A DNA stretch of 64,000 bases from Streptococcus mitis NCTC 12261 (GTDB lineage: Bacteria; Bacillota; Bacilli; Lactobacillales; Streptococcaceae): NCBI RefSeq assembly GCF_000148585.2, contig NZ_CP028414.1:549501-613500 (forward strand). Direction: 5' to 3'. Of this stretch, positions 60,832 through 64,000 are shown in pieces; the stretch's first letter is position 1, and every line of letters starts with the position of its first letter. The notes beneath the pieces were generated by a model. That model was not told where the DNA came from. It was given only the letters and a program-made list of their open reading frames with translations, and made no database searches. The position numbers were made by a program, and so were the translations under genes.

Positions 60832-62103
60832 TCAATCCAATTCTGCTTTTAAATAGTCTAAAACATTTTCCAGATTGTCTAAGGACACCTTGGCAAATTG
60901 ATAAGGACAGGTGCTTAAATAGGCCTCTTCAAAGAAGTCTAAGCCCAGTTGACTGTGTTTGAGACTGGCGATTTTAGGATACTGTCTGAGATCAAGTAAT
61001 AAACCATCGTGTAGGGGAAAGTGAGGAAGGGGACAAGGAGTGTTATCTAGTCTTTCCTCGATTTGTTTTTGGTAGTCTTCCTGATTGGATAAGCGAGCTA
61101 GCCGATTTTTCTCAAATAATTGACTGTCAATATAGAGTGACAGGGCCTTTTGCATGATGAGGTTGCTGTCGTAGTCTAGGATATTTTTGTAGGCCACAAA
61201 GGCTTCCTTGATAGCATTTGGAAGGATGAGTGCTGTTATCCGCAGGGCTGGAAAGAGGCTGGTTGAGAAGGACTTTATGTAAATGACGCGCTTCTCTGTA
61301 TCCTGATAGTGGAAGGTCTGGCCCTTCTTGGAGTCCAAATCCCCCAGATAGTCGTCCTCTACGATATAGACACCATACTTGGCAGCTAAGTCAAGAATAG
61401 CTCGTTTGTCCTGCTCTGAATAGGAATGTCCCAGAGGATAGTGAAATCGAGGAATGGTATAGAAAAACTTAATTTTTCCTGTTTTGAAGTGACCTTCCAG
61501 CTCCTCCAAGTCAATCCCATCAATGCCTCGTTCAATCGTTTGATAGTCCAATCCCTGAGCAATCAAGAGGCGATTCATCCGATGGTAGGTCGGCTGTTCC
61601 ACCAAGATTTCCTTGGCTTGACTAGGAAAGGAAATTTGAGAAAGGATAAAAAGGGCTTGTTGGGTTCCAGAAGTCAGTACCAGTTGGTCAGCCTTGCAGT
61701 AGAGGGCTTGGTCAAAGAGGAGTTTATGAATGGATTGTCTTAAGTCTTCTAATCCTTCTTGGTTGTCATAGTAGTTGAAGAGGTAGTTTTCCCGGCCAAT
61801 CAAGGTTTCATTGACACAGAGTCGGAAATCGTCATAGGCACTGGCATGTTCGTCAGTGACTTCGATTTCTAGATCCTGGTGTTGCCCTTGTTCTAGGACA
61901 TAGTAGCCACTCTGGGGCTTGGCATAGAGGTATTGTTCGTGCCGTAATTCCAGAAGGGCTCTCTGAATGGTGTCCTTGCTACAATGAAAGTCAAGGCTCA
62001 GTTGACGGATAGAAGGCAGTCGGCTACCCGTTGGAAAGCGTCCAGACTCGATACTATTTTTTAGATAAGCTACGACCTCTTGGTACTTGCTTTGTTTCTT
62101 CAT
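60832..62103 (-). CDS. MocR/PdxR-type regulator (GntR winged helix fused to aminotransferase-like domain)
   Basis: A 423-residue fusion. The N-terminal GntR winged helix (about residues 1-75) shows SRLPSIRQLSLDFHCSKDTIQRAL. The rest is a fold-type I aminotransferase-like domain, with LVLTSGTQQALFILSQI, VEDDYLGDL, and the PLP lysine in VIYIKSFSTSLFPALRI. MocR regulators sense PLP or amino compounds. It is divergent from alsD over a 279-bp gap. GGGAGG precedes the ATG and a TACAAT box lies upstream. Confidence 0.87.
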   Translation of the reverse strand: MKKQSKYQEVVAYLKNSIESGRFPTGSRLPSIRQLSLDFHCSKDTIQRALLELRHEQYLYAKPQSGYYVLEQGQHQDLEIEVTDEHASAYDDFRLCVNETLIGRENYLFNYYDNQEGLEDLRQSIHKLLFDQALYCKADQLVLTSGTQQALFILSQISFPSQAKEILVEQPTYHRMNRLLIAQGLDYQTIERGIDGIDLEELEGHFKTGKIKFFYTIPRFHYPLGHSYSEQDKRAILDLAAKYGVYIVEDDYLGDLDSKKGQTFHYQDTEKRVIYIKSFSTSLFPALRITALILPNAIKEAFVAYKNILDYDSNLIMQKALSLYIDSQLFEKNRLARLSNQEDYQKQIEERLDNTPCPLPHFPLHDGLLLDLRQYPKIASLKHSQLGLDFFEEAYLSTCPYQFAKVSLDNLENVLDYLKAELD

Positions 62104-62177
62104 TCCAGACCTCCCTTGATTTTGTTACATTGTACCCTTTTTTTTCTTTCTTGGCAATGTCTAGGGTGTTTCTCTCG

Positions 62178-62206
62178 TTCACATCTAGGGGCAAATGTGG
62201 TATACT
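62178..62206 (+). promoter_or_regulatory. alsD promoter
   Basis: TTCACA (62178-62183), 17 bp, TGG TATACT (62201-62206), extended -10. A BOX element lies between this promoter and the gene, so it would be part of the leader. Confidence 0.7.
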
Positions 62207-62229
62207 TAGGAGTAACATTTATAGAATAA

Positions 62230-62364
62230 TACTCTTCGAAAATCTCTTCAAACCACGTCAGCTTCGCCTTGCCGTATATATGTAGTTCTATCTACAACTT
62301 CAAAGCAGTGCTTTGAGCAACCTGCGGCTCGCTTCCTAGTTTGCTTTTTGATTTTCATTGAGTA
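62230..62364 (+). repeat. BOX element (A-B-C, short B) in the alsD leader
   Basis: 135 bp from TACTCTTCGAAAATCTC to TTTTCATTGAGTA, with a partial boxB (ACTTCAAAGCAGTGCTTTG). Flanked by TAA at 62227-62229 and 62365-62367. Downstream of the predicted alsD start point. Confidence 0.93.
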
Positions 62365-62382
62365 TAACAGACAAGAAAGTGA

Positions 62383-63114
62383 ATGGATAAGAACGTGCAG
62401 GAACCAGTGAAATTATTTCAATACAATACCCTTGGAGCCTTGATGGCTGGCCTTTATGGTGGTACCATGACAGTAGGAGAATTGCTAGAGCATGGTGACC
62501 TTGGTTTGGGAACCTTGGATTCCATTGATGGGGAATTGATTGTCTTGGATGGCAAGGCTTATCAGGCCAAAGGATCAGGAGAGCAACCAGAAATTGTAGA
62601 AGTATCACCAGATGCTCTCATTCCTTATGCAGCAGTAGTACCGCATCAAGCAGAGGTCATTTTCCGCCAGCGGTTTGAGATGACAGACAAGGAATTGGAA
62701 GAGCGAATCGAGTCTTATTATGACGGGGAAAATCTTTTCCGCTCTATCAAGATTCGTGGGGAATTTTCACATATGCATGTGCGTATGATTCCCAAGTCGA
62801 CACCAGAGACCAAGTTTGCTGATGTCGCAACCCATCAACCTGAATATCGTCGTGACAATGTGGTGGGAACCATCGTTGGTTTCTGGACGCCAGAGATTTT
62901 CCATGGAGTCAGTGTGGCAGGCTATCATCTACACTTCATCTCAGATGATTTGACCTTCGGTGGGCATGTCATGGACTTTGTCATCAAGGAAGGGATTATC
63001 GAGGTGGGAGCGGTTGACCAGTTGGACCAACGTTTTCCAGTCCAAGATCGTCAATACTTGTTTGCTAAGTTCAATGTTGACGAGATGAAAAAAGATATTG
63101 AAAAGGCGGAATAG
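62383..63114 (+). CDS. alsD: Alpha-acetolactate decarboxylase
   Basis: Converts alpha-acetolactate to acetoin, protecting against pyruvate acidification and balancing branched-chain amino acid supply. The 243 residues match the family: TLGALMAGLYGGTMTVGELLEHGDLGLGT near the start, FRSIKIRGEFSHMHVRMIP, and the zinc/active-site block GVSVAGYHLHFISDDLTFGGHVMDF with its His residues. The ribosome site is weak (AAGAAAG). It is followed by the YhfC gene after 9 nt. A BOX element fills most of its predicted leader. Confidence 0.93.
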   Translation: MDKNVQEPVKLFQYNTLGALMAGLYGGTMTVGELLEHGDLGLGTLDSIDGELIVLDGKAYQAKGSGEQPEIVEVSPDALIPYAAVVPHQAEVIFRQRFEMTDKELEERIESYYDGENLFRSIKIRGEFSHMHVRMIPKSTPETKFADVATHQPEYRRDNVVGTIVGFWTPEIFHGVSVAGYHLHFISDDLTFGGHVMDFVIKEGIIEVGAVDQLDQRFPVQDRQYLFAKFNVDEMKKDIEKAE

Positions 63115-63123
63115 GAGAAGAAA

Positions 63124-63876
63124 ATGACCATTCATATCATTATTACCATGTTGCTGTTGCTGGCTTTCTTGATAGGAAGCATTTGGTATGCCAAAAAGAA
63201 ACACCAGATTAATCTAGCTGTCTTGGGCTTGGGGGCTGTTGCCTTCTTTGTCTCTTCACAGATTTTGGAAAAACTGGTGCATATCTTGGTTTTACATCCT
63301 CAAAAAGACGGTAGTATTGCCCTCTTACAAGACCATCCGCTTGTCTATATCATCTATGGCCTAGCCATGGCAGCATTTTTTGAGGAAACGGCTCGTCTTA
63401 TTTTCTTCAAATGGTTGGAGAAAAAGAGAAGTTTGGAAAAGGCAGATGCCTTGGCTTATGGATTGGGGCATGGTGGCTTGGAGTTGATTTTCCTAGGTCT
63501 TACTAGTTTGATTAATCTCTACATCGTTCTCTCAGCAGTTCAAACTCAGAATCCACAGGTCATGCAATTGCTGTCTGAAAATATGTTAAAAACCATTCAG
63601 TCACTTTCTGTCTGGCAGATTTATTTGCTTGGTTTTGAGCGAATTTTGGCTCTAGGTTTCCAATTGCTTTTGACTGTTTGGGTTTACCAAGCTGTTCGCC
63701 AGAAGAAATGGATTTATCTCCTAGCAGCCTATGGCCTACATGCCTTCTTTGACCTGGCACCATCTCTAGCCCAAGTTGGCTGGCTTACAAGTCCAGTCTT
63801 AGTTGAAGTCATTCTACTAGTTGAACTGATCCTAGTTGCCTATGGAACCAAGGCTATCTTTTGCAAAAAATCATAA
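63124..63876 (+). CDS. YhfC-family glutamic-type intramembrane protease homologue
   Basis: A 250-residue protein with about seven helices. AMAAFFEETARLIFF supplies the Glu-Glu motif and GLGHGGLELIFLG and YGLHAFFDL the His residues of the YhfC (CAAX/PrsW-like) group. Members are predicted membrane-embedded proteases; no substrate is known. AGGAG precedes the ATG and alsD lies 9 nt upstream, so it is in one operon with a metabolic gene without a clear shared role. Confidence 0.8.
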   Translation: MTIHIIITMLLLLAFLIGSIWYAKKKHQINLAVLGLGAVAFFVSSQILEKLVHILVLHPQKDGSIALLQDHPLVYIIYGLAMAAFFEETARLIFFKWLEKKRSLEKADALAYGLGHGGLELIFLGLTSLINLYIVLSAVQTQNPQVMQLLSENMLKTIQSLSVWQIYLLGFERILALGFQLLLTVWVYQAVRQKKWIYLLAAYGLHAFFDLAPSLAQVGWLTSPVLVEVILLVELILVAYGTKAIFCKKS

Positions 63877-63880
63877 GAAA

Positions 63881-63904
63881 AAGGGGGAAACCTCTTTTTT
63901 TGTT
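63881..63904 (+). terminator. Terminator after the YhfC gene
   Basis: A short AAAAGGGG/CCTCTTTT-type stem followed by seven T. Confidence 0.65.
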
Positions 63905-63951
63905 TAAAATAAGCCCAAGATTTTTTTAGGGTCGTCAAATGGTCTTAAAAA

Positions 63952-63960
63952 TGGTATAAT
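63952..63960 (+). promoter_or_regulatory. Extended -10 promoter of the last partial gene
   Basis: TGG plus TATAAT (63955-63960), with TCGTCA about 17 bp upstream. Confidence 0.6.
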
Positions 63961-63989
63961 GGAATGAATTTTGTAAAAGGAAGAGTGTC

Positions 63990-64000
63990 ATGTCAGTAAA
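63990..64000 (+). CDS. Start of a further gene (3' end outside window), possibly murB
   Basis: ATG at 63990 follows AAAGGAAGAG at good spacing and reads MSV before the window ends. In pneumococcus, murB lies next to this gene set and starts MSV, so that identity is a guess from gene order recalled, not from sequence. Confidence 0.4.

Noticed and set aside
1-64000. CRISPR array, prophage or defence island
   Set aside because: No spaced direct repeats, integrases, phage structural genes or recognised defence genes were seen; the only repeats are BOX copies.

Overview
The window looks like chromosome of a mitis-group streptococcus: Streptococcus mitis, S. pseudopneumoniae or a close pneumococcal relative. 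The grounds are a low-GC, densely packed genome with genes mostly on one strand, near-complete pneumococcal gene content (codY, vex/vncRS, murT-gatD, cshA, a second pst operon), BOX repeats, and a giant YSIRK beta-galactosidase ending in choline-binding repeats. That last feature fits S. mitis-like strains better than typical pneumococcus. I see no phage, plasmid, CRISPR array or intact insertion sequence.

Layout. 1-19.8 kb is housekeeping: the tail of a P-type ATPase, trmK-nif3-oxidoreductase, galE with a glycosyltransferase, ferredoxin, a LysM protein and cmk, phnA, an MFS transporter, truA with a vitamin B6-type kinase and ECF component, then on the minus strand pepQ, murT-gatD and har, followed by cshA, codY, a frameshifted nicotinamidase and tRNA-Leu(AAG). 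19.9-26.5 kb holds vex1-3, vncRS and fba. 26.7-29.3 kb is a three-gene ABC-2 exporter, followed by a tRNA-Thr(CGT) gene split by a BOX element. 30.5-37.8 kb is one huge bgaA. 37.9-43.2 kb holds a DUF3397 gene, mnmL-mnmM, a cation antiporter and a YihY protein. 43.3-45.2 kb holds frameshifted queA and frameshifted nagB, divergently arranged. 45.3-54.8 kb holds rpsU, hprK-lgt with two small genes, hemW and its downstream genes, spx and its partners, and an rRNA methylase. 54.8-59.7 kb is pstSCAB1B2-phoU. 59.9-63.9 kb holds an amino-acid-binding lipoprotein, a MocR regulator, alsD, a YhfC intramembrane protease and the start of one more gene.

How genes work together. trmK, truA, mnmL-mnmM and the broken queA act on tRNA. 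murT-gatD and lgt serve the cell envelope. codY, hprK, spx, vncRS and phoU are regulators. BgaA trims beta-galactosides at the surface, and a cre-like site suggests catabolite control. nagB has a NagR-type operator.

Most notable: the choline-binding version of BgaA; the BOX insertion inside a tRNA gene with a clean 3-bp duplication; six BOX copies all flanked by TNA duplications, two of which reuse a stop codon; a group of genes whose -10 box sits 6-7 nt before the ATG (predicted leaderless); and three single-base frameshifts in conserved genes. No wholly new multi-gene system was recognised.
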